64,000 nt of DNA from Methyloversatilis universalis FAM5 (lineage in GTDB: Bacteria; Pseudomonadota; Gammaproteobacteria; Burkholderiales; Rhodocyclaceae), in contig NZ_AFHG01000050.1 in the NCBI RefSeq assembly GCF_000214035.2, positions 1 through 64,000 on the forward strand. The letters are read 5' to 3'. The notes below the pieces were generated by a model. The model searched no databases and was not told where the DNA came from. It was given only the letters and a program-made list of their open reading frames with translations. The position numbers and the translations under genes were made by a program. Below are positions 24,373 through 33,102 of the stretch, one piece after another. Every line of letters begins with the position of its first letter. The first letter of the stretch is position 1.

Positions 24373-26505
24373 TCAGACCCTCTGCACGTCGACGCGGTTG
24401 TCGGAATAGGTGCCGGCCTGGCCGAGATTGCAGTGCCGGGTCGAGGTGGTCGAGTTGACCGCGGTGCCGCTGCGGTTCAGCCCGGGCCAGTGGCCGACAT
24501 TGGTCATCATCAGGCCGGGTGACACGTCCTCGCTGACCTCGGCGCGCGCCTCGAAGGCGCCACGCTCGTTGAACACCCTCACATAGCTGCCCTGTTCGAT
24601 GCTGCGCGGGCCGGCGTCCATCGGGTGGATGACGATGATCTGTTCGCCCTGGCGGCGCTGCTGCGTCGGCTCGTTCGCGTACTGCGTGTTCAGGAAGGCG
24701 TGCGGCTTGGGCGACACCAGATTGATCGGGAAGGCGCTGGCGCCGTCCGGCAGCATGGTTTCGACCGACGGGATGTAGTTCGGCACCGGATCGACCGACG
24801 TGCCCGGCTGCATCGCCTCGTAGCCGGAGCGCCACACCGGTACGACGAAGTTGCCGCCGGCGGCCAGGCTGGACGCGAATTCGCACTTGCCCGAGGGCGT
24901 CCTGAAGTCGCCGGTGGCGTGCGGCGTGCGCTCGTCCGGCAGGCCGACGTCGAGCCGCATCCAGCCCTTTTCCTTCAGTGCTTCCAGCGTGATGCCCTTC
25001 ATCACCGGCGCGTCCCAGTCGTAGCAGCGGCGCAGCATGTCCCAGTCGTCGAGGTCCCAGTGCTCGTCGGTGAAACCCATGGTCTTCGCCAGCCGGCGGA
25101 ACAGTTCGACGTTCGGTACGCATTCGCCCGGCGGCGCGATCGCCGGCTGGTTCAGGTGCATGTAGAGGTGGCCCCAGGTCACCATGATGTCCAGCTGTTC
25201 GGCCTGCATGGTCGCCGGCAGCAGGATGTCGGCGTACTTGGCGGTGTCGGTGATGAACAGTTCGCTGCACACCATGAACAGGTCTTCGCGCTGCAGCCCT
25301 TCGACGATGGTGCCGGCGCCCGGCGCCTGCGACACCGGGTTGGAGTTGTAGACGAACAGCGACTTGATCGGCGGGTCGAGCGGCATCGCGCCGGTCAGCG
25401 CGGCGCCGAGCTCCAGTTCGTTGATTACGCGGGTGCCCGGCGGAATCCAGTCCGGCCGGCACATGAAGTCGAACTTGAACGGGAATTCCCAGATCGGCAT
25501 TTCGATGGTGCCGCCGCCCGGGTAGCGCCAGGCGCCGGTCAGCGCCGGCAGGCAGGTGATGGCGCGCACCGCGTCGCCGCCGCCCGGGCTGCGCTCGACC
25601 GCCACGCCCTGCCGGATCGCCGAGCGCTGCGTGCCGGCGTATTCGCGCGCCAGCGTCAGGATGTCGACCACCGGAATGCCGGTGATCTCGGATACCCGCT
25701 CGGGCGGGAATTCCTCCGCGCGCGCCTTCAGCTGGTCGAAGCCCAGCGTGTATTTCTCGACGTAGTCGTGGTCGTACAGGTCCTCGCTGATGATCACGTT
25801 CATCATGCCCAGCGCCAGCGCGGCATCGGTGCCCGGCCTGATGCGGATATGCCAGTCGGCCTGCTTGGCGGTGCGGGTGCGCACCGGGTCGATCACCACA
25901 ATCTTGGCGCCGGCCGCCTTGGCCTTCAGCACGAAGGGCCAGCCATGCAGATTGGTGTTGAGCATGTTCATGCCCCACACGATGATGTACTTCGACACCG
26001 CGAGACTTTCGACGTCCATGCCGCCGGTCGGCCCCACGGTCATGATCCAGGCGGTCGATGAACCGGATTCGCAATAGGTCTTCTCGGCCACGGTCGAACC
26101 CAGCCGGTTGAAGAAGGCGTCACCGGCGGTCAGGCCGTTCAGCGTGCCCTGATGGCCGAGATAGGCGTGCGGCATGATGGCCTGGGTGCCGTACTCGGCG
26201 ATGATGTCGGTCCACCTCGACTTGATCGTCGCCAGCGCCTCGTCCCAGCTGATGCGCTCGAACATGCCCGAACCCTTGGGCCCGACCCGCTTCATCGGGT
26301 AGAGCAGGCGGTCCGGGTTGTAGTGGTGCTCGGCGAAGTTCTTCAGCTTCACGCACAGCCCGCCACGCGTCATCGGGTGATCCGGATCACCGGTCACCTC
26401 GACCAGCCTGCCGTCCTCGACGTGGTACAGGAAGGCACAGGTATCGGGGCAGTCCTGCGGACAGGCGCCCCGTACGACAAGGGTTTCGCTCGAATGGGTG
26501 GACAT
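24373..26505 (-). CDS. Molybdopterin oxidoreductase with N-terminal 4Fe-4S site, cytoplasmic
   Basis: A 710-residue enzyme of the DMSO-reductase superfamily. Cysteines 15, 19, 23 and 51 (C-x3-C-x3-C-x27-C) bind a 4Fe-4S cluster. The molybdopterin domains follow (ISWDEALATIKSRW, SKYIIVWGMNMLNTN, VVIDPVRTRTAKQADWHIRIRPGTDAALALGM and the C-terminal NLVSPKPHAFLNTQYANE). A likely metal-ligand region is EKTYCESGSSTAW at about residues 141-153. There is no twin-arginine signal, so it works in the cytoplasm. Electrons probably come from or go to the ferredoxin and FprA-type reductase encoded next to it. The substrate is not identifiable from sequence. Confidence 0.88.
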   Translation of the reverse strand: MSTHSSETLVVRGACPQDCPDTCAFLYHVEDGRLVEVTGDPDHPMTRGGLCVKLKNFAEHHYNPDRLLYPMKRVGPKGSGMFERISWDEALATIKSRWTDIIAEYGTQAIMPHAYLGHQGTLNGLTAGDAFFNRLGSTVAEKTYCESGSSTAWIMTVGPTGGMDVESLAVSKYIIVWGMNMLNTNLHGWPFVLKAKAAGAKIVVIDPVRTRTAKQADWHIRIRPGTDAALALGMMNVIISEDLYDHDYVEKYTLGFDQLKARAEEFPPERVSEITGIPVVDILTLAREYAGTQRSAIRQGVAVERSPGGGDAVRAITCLPALTGAWRYPGGGTIEMPIWEFPFKFDFMCRPDWIPPGTRVINELELGAALTGAMPLDPPIKSLFVYNSNPVSQAPGAGTIVEGLQREDLFMVCSELFITDTAKYADILLPATMQAEQLDIMVTWGHLYMHLNQPAIAPPGECVPNVELFRRLAKTMGFTDEHWDLDDWDMLRRCYDWDAPVMKGITLEALKEKGWMRLDVGLPDERTPHATGDFRTPSGKCEFASSLAAGGNFVVPVWRSGYEAMQPGTSVDPVPNYIPSVETMLPDGASAFPINLVSPKPHAFLNTQYANEPTQQRRQGEQIIVIHPMDAGPRSIEQGSYVRVFNERGAFEARAEVSEDVSPGLMMTNVGHWPGLNRSGTAVNSTTSTRHCNLGQAGTYSDNRVDVQRV

Positions 26506-26666
26506 GGCTTTCTCCCGGTGGAAAAGGTGACAAGGGGTGGATGGACGGGCCCTCTGCGGAGCCCGGTCCCGATGTCTGCCGGATGAAAGTTAGTCAGCGC
26601 TGCGGAAGGGAGACAGGGCCAGTTCGAGAAAAAACGATGGTGCCAGCGGCCTCGCCCGCGCCGGGC

Positions 26667-28142
26667 TCAGTGGCCGAGCGCTGCCGCCAGCGCGTCGATG
26701 CCGCCTTCGATCTGCGCTTCGGCCAGATGGGTATAGCCCAGCATCAGGCAGCGTTCGTGTGCCGGCAGCAGTTCGTGGAACCAGGCAGGACTGTCGGCCA
26801 GCGGATAGACGCCGGTGCCGAGGCGGCGCGCGGCCGTTTGTACCTCGCTTGCCGGCGGACAGGCGTCGGGCAGATGCAGCAGCACGTGCTGGCCAGCGTC
26901 CGCCCCCTGCACGCGGACGTCGGGCAGCCGCGCGCGCAGCGCGCTGATCAGTGCGTTACGGCGCGCTTCGTGCGCGGTGCGCAGCCGGCGCAGATGGGTG
27001 TCGTAACTGCCGTCGCGGATGAACTGCGTCAGTGCCGCCTGCTCAAGCCAGGGCAGGCCGTTGTCCATCAGCGACTTGATGGTGGTGGCGGTGCGCACCA
27101 GATCGCGCGGCAGCACCATGTAGCCGATGCGCAGGCCGGGTCCGAGCGAGCGGGTGAATGAATTCACGTAGATGACGCAGCCGTTGCGGTCCAGCGACTG
27201 CAGCGTGGGCAGCGGCGCGCCTTCGTAGCGGAAGTCGGCGTCGTAGTCGATTTCCAGGATGTAGGCACCGTTGCGCGCCGCCCATTCCAGCAGCGCCAGC
27301 CGGCGGTGCAGCGGCATGGTGACACCGGTCGGAAACTGGTGCGAGGGCGTGACATAGACCAGCTTCACCCGGCGCTGCGGCAGCTGCCGCACTTCCACGC
27401 CATGCGCGTCCACGGTGACCGGAATCACCTGCGCACCATAGCTTTCGAACAGGAAAGCCGCGCCGCGGTAGGTGGGCGCTTCCATCACCACCGGCGTGCG
27501 GGTGCCGACGAAAAGATGGGCCACCAGGTCTATGCCCTGCTGGAAGCCGGCCACCAGCATCACCTGTTCGGCGGAGGCGACCATGCCGCGCGTGCTGGCC
27601 AGATGGTTCACGATGAGCTGGCGCAGTTCGGGCAGGCCGGCCGGGTGGCTGTACTCGCTCATGCGCTCGGCGGCTCCGCCCAGGCATTCGGTGATCAGCC
27701 TGCGCCAGGTGCGCTCCGGGAAGCTGCGCGGGTCGATGCGGCCGAACACGAAGTCGGCGTCCAGTTCGGGCTGCGCCGGCCGGTGCAGGCCGGTCAGCCC
27801 GCGTCCGCCGTAGGGCAGCGGCAGGTTGAGTGCGCGGTGCTCGGCGCCGCTGCGCAGATCGTCGTGGCTGTCCGGCGAGCGGATGAGGTGGTCGGGCAGC
27901 GTGCGGGCAACGAAGGTGCCGACCGCGCGCTCGGTATACAGGTAGCCCTGCGCGATCAGCTCGTCGTAGGCGGCAGTGACCGTGTTGCGCGACACACCGA
28001 GCTGGCGGCCGAGGTCGCGCGTGGCCGGTACGGCCGCGCCCGGCGGCAGCATCCGGTGCTCGATGAGCGCCCGCATCTGCGCAACGATCTGCGCCTGCAG
28101 CGTGCTGCCGAGCGACGGGTCGAGGAGGATGGGTAGATGCAC
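26667..28142 (-). CDS. MocR/GabR-family regulator lacking the PLP lysine
   Basis: A 491-residue protein with an N-terminal GntR-type winged helix (about residues 10-80: LPPGAAVPATRDLGRQLGVSRNTVTAAYDEL) and a fold-I aminotransferase domain (about 120-485). Expected cofactor-site residues such as the aspartate and tyrosine of EIDYDADF and the TPSHQFPTG turn are present. The catalytic position in SFTRSLGPGLRIGY is Arg331 (codon CGC at 27150-27152), where MocR proteins have the lysine that binds pyridoxal phosphate. It probably senses a ligand without a Schiff base, or has lost cofactor response. It is divergent from the SDR gene. Confidence 0.87.
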   Translation of the reverse strand: MHLPILLDPSLGSTLQAQIVAQMRALIEHRMLPPGAAVPATRDLGRQLGVSRNTVTAAYDELIAQGYLYTERAVGTFVARTLPDHLIRSPDSHDDLRSGAEHRALNLPLPYGGRGLTGLHRPAQPELDADFVFGRIDPRSFPERTWRRLITECLGGAAERMSEYSHPAGLPELRQLIVNHLASTRGMVASAEQVMLVAGFQQGIDLVAHLFVGTRTPVVMEAPTYRGAAFLFESYGAQVIPVTVDAHGVEVRQLPQRRVKLVYVTPSHQFPTGVTMPLHRRLALLEWAARNGAYILEIDYDADFRYEGAPLPTLQSLDRNGCVIYVNSFTRSLGPGLRIGYMVLPRDLVRTATTIKSLMDNGLPWLEQAALTQFIRDGSYDTHLRRLRTAHEARRNALISALRARLPDVRVQGADAGQHVLLHLPDACPPASEVQTAARRLGTGVYPLADSPAWFHELLPAHERCLMLGYTHLAEAQIEGGIDALAAALGH

Positions 28143-28314
28143 GGGGTGTGACTCGATTGAACGCGCACCGGAGACCGGCCCGGCCGCGCATGCACGCAGA
28201 TTAGCAGCAGCGCGGCCCGCGCCGGTCTATACCGAAGAACACCGCAGAATCAGAAAACGCATCGCAGCCGCCTGGCAGACGACGGAATGCGGTGCACGAA
28301 GCACAGGAGACGAC

Positions 28315-29100
28315 ATGACGGCCCTCGACAGGGGAAGCTGGGCGCTGGTGACCGGTGCATCCGGTGGACTGGGCGCCGAGTTCGCGCAGCTGCTTGCGGA
28401 GCGCGGATGCAATCTGGTGCTGGTGGCACGCAGCGCCGAGGCGCTGACCGTGCTGGCGGAGACGCTGGCCCGCGCGCACGGTGTTGCAGTGCACGTGGAA
28501 GTGCTCGATCTGGCGCTGCCGGACGCAGCGGCCGAGCTGAAACGGCGCACCGACCGGCAGGGGCTGCGCATCGACGTGCTGATCAACAACGCGGGCGTCG
28601 GCGTGCATGGCGATTTCGCCGGGGCCGATCCGCAGCGACTGCAGCAGATGCTGGATCTCAACGTGTCGGCGCTCACCCGGCTGGCGCGGCTGTACGGCGA
28701 GGACATGCGCCGGCGCGGCCGCGGTCACATGCTGCTGGTGTCCAGTCTGCTTGGCTTCATGGCCTCGCCGGTCTATGCCGCCTACGCCGCGACCAAGGCC
28801 TATGTGCTCAGCCTGGGCGAGGCGCTGCACGACGAACTGGCGCCGCACGGCGTCACGGTCACCGTGCTGGCGCCCGGCCTGACCGATACCGCCTTCACCC
28901 GCACCGCCGGCCACAAGGTGTCGGCCACGCTCGCGCTGATGCGGATGAAGCCCCGGCCGGTGGCCGAAGCCGGCCTGCGCGCGCTGGAGGCCGGGCGCGC
29001 CTGCGTGGTGCCCGGCGTCATGAACAAGCTGTCCGCATGGTCGACGCGCTTCACGCCGCGCAGCGTGCATCGCCGCATCATGCAGGCGCTGCTGGCCTGA
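28315..29100 (+). CDS. Short-chain dehydrogenase/reductase (SDR)
   Basis: A 261-residue classical SDR. The NAD(P)-binding motif TGASGGLGAEF is at about residues 13-23, NNAG at about 91-94, the catalytic serine in VSSLLGF near 141-147, and YAATK (catalytic Tyr and Lys) near 155-159. An arginine in LVLVARS after the second strand suggests NADPH. The substrate is unknown; the C-terminal region resembles DltE/YqjQ-like SDRs. GGAGA lies seven bases before ATG 28315. It is divergent from the MocR gene, which is the most likely regulator. Confidence 0.87.
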   Translation: MTALDRGSWALVTGASGGLGAEFAQLLAERGCNLVLVARSAEALTVLAETLARAHGVAVHVEVLDLALPDAAAELKRRTDRQGLRIDVLINNAGVGVHGDFAGADPQRLQQMLDLNVSALTRLARLYGEDMRRRGRGHMLLVSSLLGFMASPVYAAYAATKAYVLSLGEALHDELAPHGVTVTVLAPGLTDTAFTRTAGHKVSATLALMRMKPRPVAEAGLRALEAGRACVVPGVMNKLSAWSTRFTPRSVHRRIMQALLA

Positions 29101-29118
29101 GCGGCCGACCGGCCGCGC

Positions 29119-29763
29119 TCAGCCGGCGCGGCGGAAGGTGAGATTGATGCGGCAGGCGCCGGTCAGCGGATGTTCCGCGTGCATCAGCGGCTGCACGCCG
29201 TGGAACACGAAGCGTGAGGGGCCGCCCCACACCACCACGTCGCCATGGACCAGACGCAGTCTGCGCACCGGGTCGCTGCGCTGCAGGCCACCGAACAGGA
29301 AGGTCGCGGGTATGCCCAGCGACACCGATACGATGGGGGCGCACTCGTCACGCTCGTTGCGGTCCTGATGCAGCGTGAGCCGGGTGCCCGGCTGATAGCG
29401 GTTGATCAGGCAGGCGTCCGGTACGAAGCCGGGAAAGCCGGCACGTTCGGCGGCGTCCCGCGCCAGCGCGACGAAGAGCTCGGGCAGCGCGGGCCAGGGG
29501 TGACCGGTGTGCGGGTCGCGCGCGGTGTAGCGATAGCCGCCTTCGTCCGAATGCCAGCCCAGCGTGCCGCAGCTGGTGGTGGCGACCGACATGCGATGGC
29601 CGCCCGGCGTGACCAGATGACGGAAGGGCGACGCCGCCGCAATGTCATGCACCGCGGCCACCAGCGCGTCGCCGCGACTGCGCGCGTGACCGCGCAGCAG
29701 CGCCGCACCCGGCGCCAGAGGCTGCAGACCGGCTTCGCGCTCCTGCTCGTCGAACAGATCCAT
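29119..29763 (-). CDS. alkB: AlkB-type alpha-ketoglutarate-dependent DNA/RNA dealkylase
   Basis: A 214-residue protein with all signature residues: iron ligands H132 and D134 (LHQDRNERD) and H188 (FHGV), and the 2-oxoglutarate-binding arginines R205 and R211 (RINLTFR). An upstream LGWHSDEGGYRY segment is the usual nucleotide-recognition region. The enzyme oxidatively removes methyl groups from N1-methyladenine and N3-methylcytosine. Its ATG overlaps the stop codon of ada by one base (TGATG), so it is translated in coupling with Ada, its classic activator. Confidence 0.93.
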   Translation of the reverse strand: MDLFDEQEREAGLQPLAPGAALLRGHARSRGDALVAAVHDIAAASPFRHLVTPGGHRMSVATTSCGTLGWHSDEGGYRYTARDPHTGHPWPALPELFVALARDAAERAGFPGFVPDACLINRYQPGTRLTLHQDRNERDECAPIVSVSLGIPATFLFGGLQRSDPVRRLRLVHGDVVVWGGPSRFVFHGVQPLMHAEHPLTGACRINLTFRRAG

Positions 29764-30878
29764 CAGTCGCCGCGTTCCCGGTCCAGCAGTGCCCGCTTGC
29801 GCGCCACGCCCCAACGGTAGCCGGACAGGCTGCCGTCGGTGCGCACCACGCGGTGGCAGGGCACCGCCACCGCCAGCGTATTGGCGGCGCAGGCGCTGGC
29901 CACCGCGCGCACCGCGGCCGGTGCGCCGATGCGCTGTGCCAGTTCGCTGTAGCTCACGGTGGCGCCCGGTGGAATCGCGCGCAGCGCCGCCCATACCCGC
30001 TGCTGGAAGGCGGTGCCGCGGATATCCAGCGGCAGCGCCAGGCCGATGCCCGGTGCCTCGACGAAGCCGGCCACTTCCGCCACCCGGCGTGCGAAGGCCG
30101 GATCGTCGCCGGTCAGGCGCGCCTGCGGAAAGCGGTCCTGCAGCGCACGCGCCAGCGCGTCCGGGTCGTCGCCGAGCGCGATCTCGCACACGCCGCGCCC
30201 GCTCTCGGCCACCAGCAGGGCGCCCAGCGCGCACTGCGCGATCGCGAAGCGGATGTCGGTGTCGGCGCCGCCCGCGCGGTAGCGGCGTGGCGTCATGCCC
30301 AGCGGCTGCGCCGACTTTTCATACACGCGGCTGGTCGAGCCGTAGCCGGCGTCGACGATGGCTGCGGTCACCGAGGCCCCGTCGGCCAGACGTGCGCGCA
30401 GCCGCTCCGCACGGCGGGCGGCCGCCCAGGCGCGCGGGGTCAGGCCGGTGTGCGCCTTGAACACGCGCAGCAGGTGGAAGCGGCTGAGCCCGGCCGACGC
30501 GGCCAGCGCGTCCAGCGACGGAACGGTGTCGGCGGCGTCGATCTGCCGGCACAGGGCCGCGACCAGCGCCGCCTGCCTTTCGGCCAGCGGCGGCAGATCC
30601 GGGCGGCAGCGCCGGCAGGGGCGGAAGCCGGCCGCTTCCGCGTCGGCCGCGCTTGCGTGAAAGCCCACGTTTTCCGGTCGCGGCGTACGCGCGCCGCAGG
30701 ACGGGCGGCAATACACGCCGGTGCTGCGGACCGAGTAGAAGAAGCGCCCGTCGGCCGTGGCGTCGCGCGTGCGCACCGCGGCCCAGCGCGGATCGGCCAG
30801 TGTGGCGGCGGCGCGCGCGCGGACGGAGGCCGGCTGCGAGCCGGTAGGAGAGAGCAGGGGCGGCGTCGTCGTGTTCAT
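29763..30878 (-). CDS. ada: Bifunctional Ada: DNA methyltransferase and transcriptional activator
   Basis: A 371-residue protein with three parts in order: the zinc/phosphotriester-acceptor domain (Cys57, Cys61, Cys88, Cys91 in YCRPSC and PCRRC), an AraC-type helix-turn-helix (about 105-185; LDALAASAGLSRFHLLRVFKAHTGLTP), and an O6-alkylguanine-DNA methyltransferase domain with the acceptor cysteine in PCHRVV at Cys341. Methylation of the N-terminal cysteine normally converts Ada into an activator of ada and alkB. Both are in one operon here, and an AlkA-like glycosylase gene lies divergently 139 bases away. Confidence 0.93.
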   Translation of the reverse strand: MNTTTPPLLSPTGSQPASVRARAAATLADPRWAAVRTRDATADGRFFYSVRSTGVYCRPSCGARTPRPENVGFHASAADAEAAGFRPCRRCRPDLPPLAERQAALVAALCRQIDAADTVPSLDALAASAGLSRFHLLRVFKAHTGLTPRAWAAARRAERLRARLADGASVTAAIVDAGYGSTSRVYEKSAQPLGMTPRRYRAGGADTDIRFAIAQCALGALLVAESGRGVCEIALGDDPDALARALQDRFPQARLTGDDPAFARRVAEVAGFVEAPGIGLALPLDIRGTAFQQRVWAALRAIPPGATVSYSELAQRIGAPAAVRAVASACAANTLAVAVPCHRVVRTDGSLSGYRWGVARKRALLDRERGD

Positions 30879-31016
30879 CGTGATGCCATCGTTCCGTAGC
30901 GGCACGCAGGGTGCCGATGGACGGACCTTAATCGTCGCATGTCCGGCGCGCACTCCGCGGCTTGCTTTCGAATTCGTGCTTGCCGCGCCGGGCCTGGCTG
31001 CCGATACTCGGTCGCC

Positions 31017-31640
31017 ATGAACGCGCCCGATTTCCGCGAAGCCGAACGCTTCCTCGCCGCGCTGGACCCGGACTGGGCGGCGCTGGTCGCCACCGTCGGT
31101 CCCTGCCTGCACGCGCCCAAGCCGCTGCGCGAGCCCTGGCAGGCGCTGCTGCGCGCGGTCGCCTACCAGCAGCTCAGCGTGCGCGCCGGCGACACGATGA
31201 TCGCGCGCTTTCTTGCGCTCTATGGCGACGTCGCCTTTCCGTCGCCGCAGCAGGTGTGCGACACGCCGGTCGAGGCGCTGCGTGCATGCGGCTTTTCCGG
31301 CCGCAAGGCGGACACGCTGCGCGCCATCGCGGCGGCCGCGCTCGACGGCACGGTGCCGTCGCTGGCCGAGGCGCTCACGCTGGGCGACGACGCGCTGGTC
31401 GCCCGGCTCACCCCGCTGCACGGCATCGGCCGGTGGACGGTGGACATGATGCTCATCTACACGCTGGGCCGCACCGACCTGCTGCCGGCGGACGATCTGG
31501 GCGTGCGCGACGGCTACCGCCGGCTGCGCAGGCTGGACAGACCGCCGACACCGCGGCAGATGAGCGCGCTGGCGCTGCCCTGGTCGCCGCACCGCACCGC
31601 CGCCAGCTGGTATCTGTGGCGGGTGCCGCGCACCGTCTGA
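31017..31640 (+). CDS. DNA-3-methyladenine glycosylase II (AlkA-like, HhH-GPD)
   Basis: A 207-residue protein of the HhH-GPD superfamily. The helix-hairpin-helix is LTPLHGIGRWTVDMMLIYTLG at about residues 133-153, and the catalytic aspartate is in LPADDLGVRDGY at about 158-169. AYQQLSVRAGDTMIARF near residue 45 is the conserved N-terminal helix. It removes N3-methylated purines to start base excision repair. It is shorter than E. coli AlkA and lacks its N-terminal domain, like many Mag1/AlkA homologues. The head-to-head position with ada suggests joint control by methylated Ada. Confidence 0.88.
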   Translation: MNAPDFREAERFLAALDPDWAALVATVGPCLHAPKPLREPWQALLRAVAYQQLSVRAGDTMIARFLALYGDVAFPSPQQVCDTPVEALRACGFSGRKADTLRAIAAAALDGTVPSLAEALTLGDDALVARLTPLHGIGRWTVDMMLIYTLGRTDLLPADDLGVRDGYRRLRRLDRPPTPRQMSALALPWSPHRTAASWYLWRVPRTV

Positions 31641-31649
31641 GGTCGGCGC

Positions 31650-32444
31650 CTACCAGTACTTCTCGAACAGCATGGTGCCCGGGCTGCCGCGCCGGCAGGG
31701 CGTGAAGCCGCGCGCCGACAGCAGCGCCCGCATGTCGGTGGTGAACGCCGGATTGCCGCACACCATGACCCGGCTGCCGGTCGGTTCCAGCGCGGCGTCG
31801 GCCGCCGACTGCAGCAGGCGGTCATCGATCAGCCGGGGAATGCGGCCGCTCAGCGTGCCGCCCACGGTGTCGCGCGTGACCACCGGCAGGTAGTGCAGCC
31901 GTCCGCCGGACGCGGCCACCGCCGCCTCGATCTCGTCGCGGTAGCTCAGTTCGTCGGCCCGGCGCACGCTGTGCACCAGCACCGCGCGACGGTGGCGGTC
32001 CAGCGCACCCGGCGTACGCAGCAGCGAGACGTAGGGCCCGATGCCGGTACCGGTGGCGAGCATCCACAGCGTGTCGCCGGGTGCGAGCTGGCTTTCCAGG
32101 AAGAAACCGAATACCGCCTGTTCCAGCAGCACCGGGTCGCCCTCGCCCAGCCGCGCCAGCTGCGAGGTGAAGGCGCCGTCCGGCACCCGTACCAGCACGA
32201 TTTCCAGCGCCTCGTCGTCCGGCGCGGACACGATGGAGTAGGGGCGCCACACCGCGCTGGCCGGCGTCTCCACCGGCAGGCCCAGCCGCAGGTAGTGGCC
32301 GGGCTGGAAGCGGAAACCGGCCGGCCGCTCGATGCGCAGCGACCACAGGTCCGCGGTCCAGCGGCGGATGGCGCGTATGCGCTGCGCGCTCGCCTGCGGC
32401 ACGCGTGACGGGGTGGCGGGTGATGCGGTGGCGGAGTCGTTCAT
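31650..32444 (-). CDS. fpr: Ferredoxin/flavodoxin-NADP+ reductase (Fpr, plant type)
   Basis: A 264-residue flavoprotein with RPYSIVSAPDD (FAD binding, about residues 66-76), GTGIGPYVSLL (NADP pyrophosphate loop, about 130-140), VMVCGNPAF near 230 and the C-terminal aromatic tail EKYW that stacks on the flavin. The enzyme passes electrons between NADPH and ferredoxin or flavodoxin. GGAGC lies eight bases before ATG 32444. It is divergent from the DGC-domain gene, with a TTGCG-N4-CGCAA palindrome between them at 32536-32549. Confidence 0.9.
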   Translation of the reverse strand: MNDSATASPATPSRVPQASAQRIRAIRRWTADLWSLRIERPAGFRFQPGHYLRLGLPVETPASAVWRPYSIVSAPDDEALEIVLVRVPDGAFTSQLARLGEGDPVLLEQAVFGFFLESQLAPGDTLWMLATGTGIGPYVSLLRTPGALDRHRRAVLVHSVRRADELSYRDEIEAAVAASGGRLHYLPVVTRDTVGGTLSGRIPRLIDDRLLQSAADAALEPTGSRVMVCGNPAFTTDMRALLSARGFTPCRRGSPGTMLFEKYW

Positions 32445-32535
32445 GGCCTGCTCCTTCGACGCGTCCTTCGCGGTGCTTCTGCCGGAAGGCTCCATCCGGA
32501 TGACAGCGGCCACGCGCCATCGGTTCGCGTCAGGT

Positions 32536-32549
32536 TTGCGCCAGCGCAA
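32536..32549. promoter_or_regulatory. NnrR/Fnr-type palindrome TTGCG-N4-CGCAA
   Basis: A perfect 5-bp inverted repeat with four spacer bases (CCAG), the spacing used by Crp/Fnr-family regulators; the half-site TTGCG is the one described for NnrR nitric-oxide regulators. It lies between divergent fpr (start 32444) and the DGC-domain gene (start 32621), 78 bases from the latter. Regulator identity is inferred. Confidence 0.5.
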
Positions 32550-32620
32550 GGCGGGGCGGCAGGCGCAGGCACAGACTGGCGCGTCCGCATCCGCGCACTT
32601 CGCCGGCAAGGAGGCCCGCC

Positions 32621-33037
32621 ATGAGCGCCCGTCACCGTCAGCTGCCCCTCGTCTATGCCTGCTCCGGCTGTTCCAGCGCGGCGCAGATGGCCAATCACAT
32701 CGCGGTGAAGCTGGACCGCAGCGAACGGGCGGAAATGTCCTGCATCGCCGGCGTGGGCGGCGACGTCGAACCGCTGCTGCGGGTCGCGCTGTCAGGCCGC
32801 CCGATACTGGCGCTCGACGGCTGCCCGCTGGAATGCGTGCGCCACAGCCTGGCGCGGCACGATCTGCAGCCGGACCGTCACCTGCGGCTGCACGAACACG
32901 GCGTGCGCAAGCGTCAGCACGGCGAATTCGACGAGGACGAAGCGCAGCGGCTGTACGAGCGGGCCGCAGTGCTGGCCGACGAGCTGGCCGACGCGCTGGT
33001 CGCAGCAGCGGCGCCGGGCGATCCGGGTCCGGTCTGA
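32621..33037 (+). CDS. DGC-domain putative zinc-binding protein
   Basis: A 138-residue protein with the DGC-family pattern: CSGC at residues 14-17, EMSCIAGVGGDV at about 38-49, and ALDGCPLEC with DGC at 66-68 and a further cysteine at 72. The five cysteines probably bind zinc or another metal. GGAGG lies eight bases before the ATG. The biochemical role of the family is unknown; its placement beside Fpr and a possible nitric-oxide-responsive site suggests a redox or nitrogen-oxide context. Confidence 0.8.
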   Translation: MSARHRQLPLVYACSGCSSAAQMANHIAVKLDRSERAEMSCIAGVGGDVEPLLRVALSGRPILALDGCPLECVRHSLARHDLQPDRHLRLHEHGVRKRQHGEFDEDEAQRLYERAAVLADELADALVAAAAPGDPGPV

Positions 33038-33102
33038 TCCGCGTCAACACGGTCCCGCCCTGCGCTGCTTGACTGGAAGTTCCACTCAGCGAGGAGAAGG
33101 GC

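Noticed and set aside
28201-29070. Minus-strand open frame opposite the SDR gene
   Set aside because: The plus strand has all SDR motifs and a good ribosome-binding site; the minus frame has none.
33052-33075. Possible sigma-54 promoter upstream of the PEP-CTERM gene
   Set aside because: PEP-CTERM genes are often RpoN-controlled, but the GG and GC pairs here are nine bases apart rather than ten and the flanking consensus is poor.
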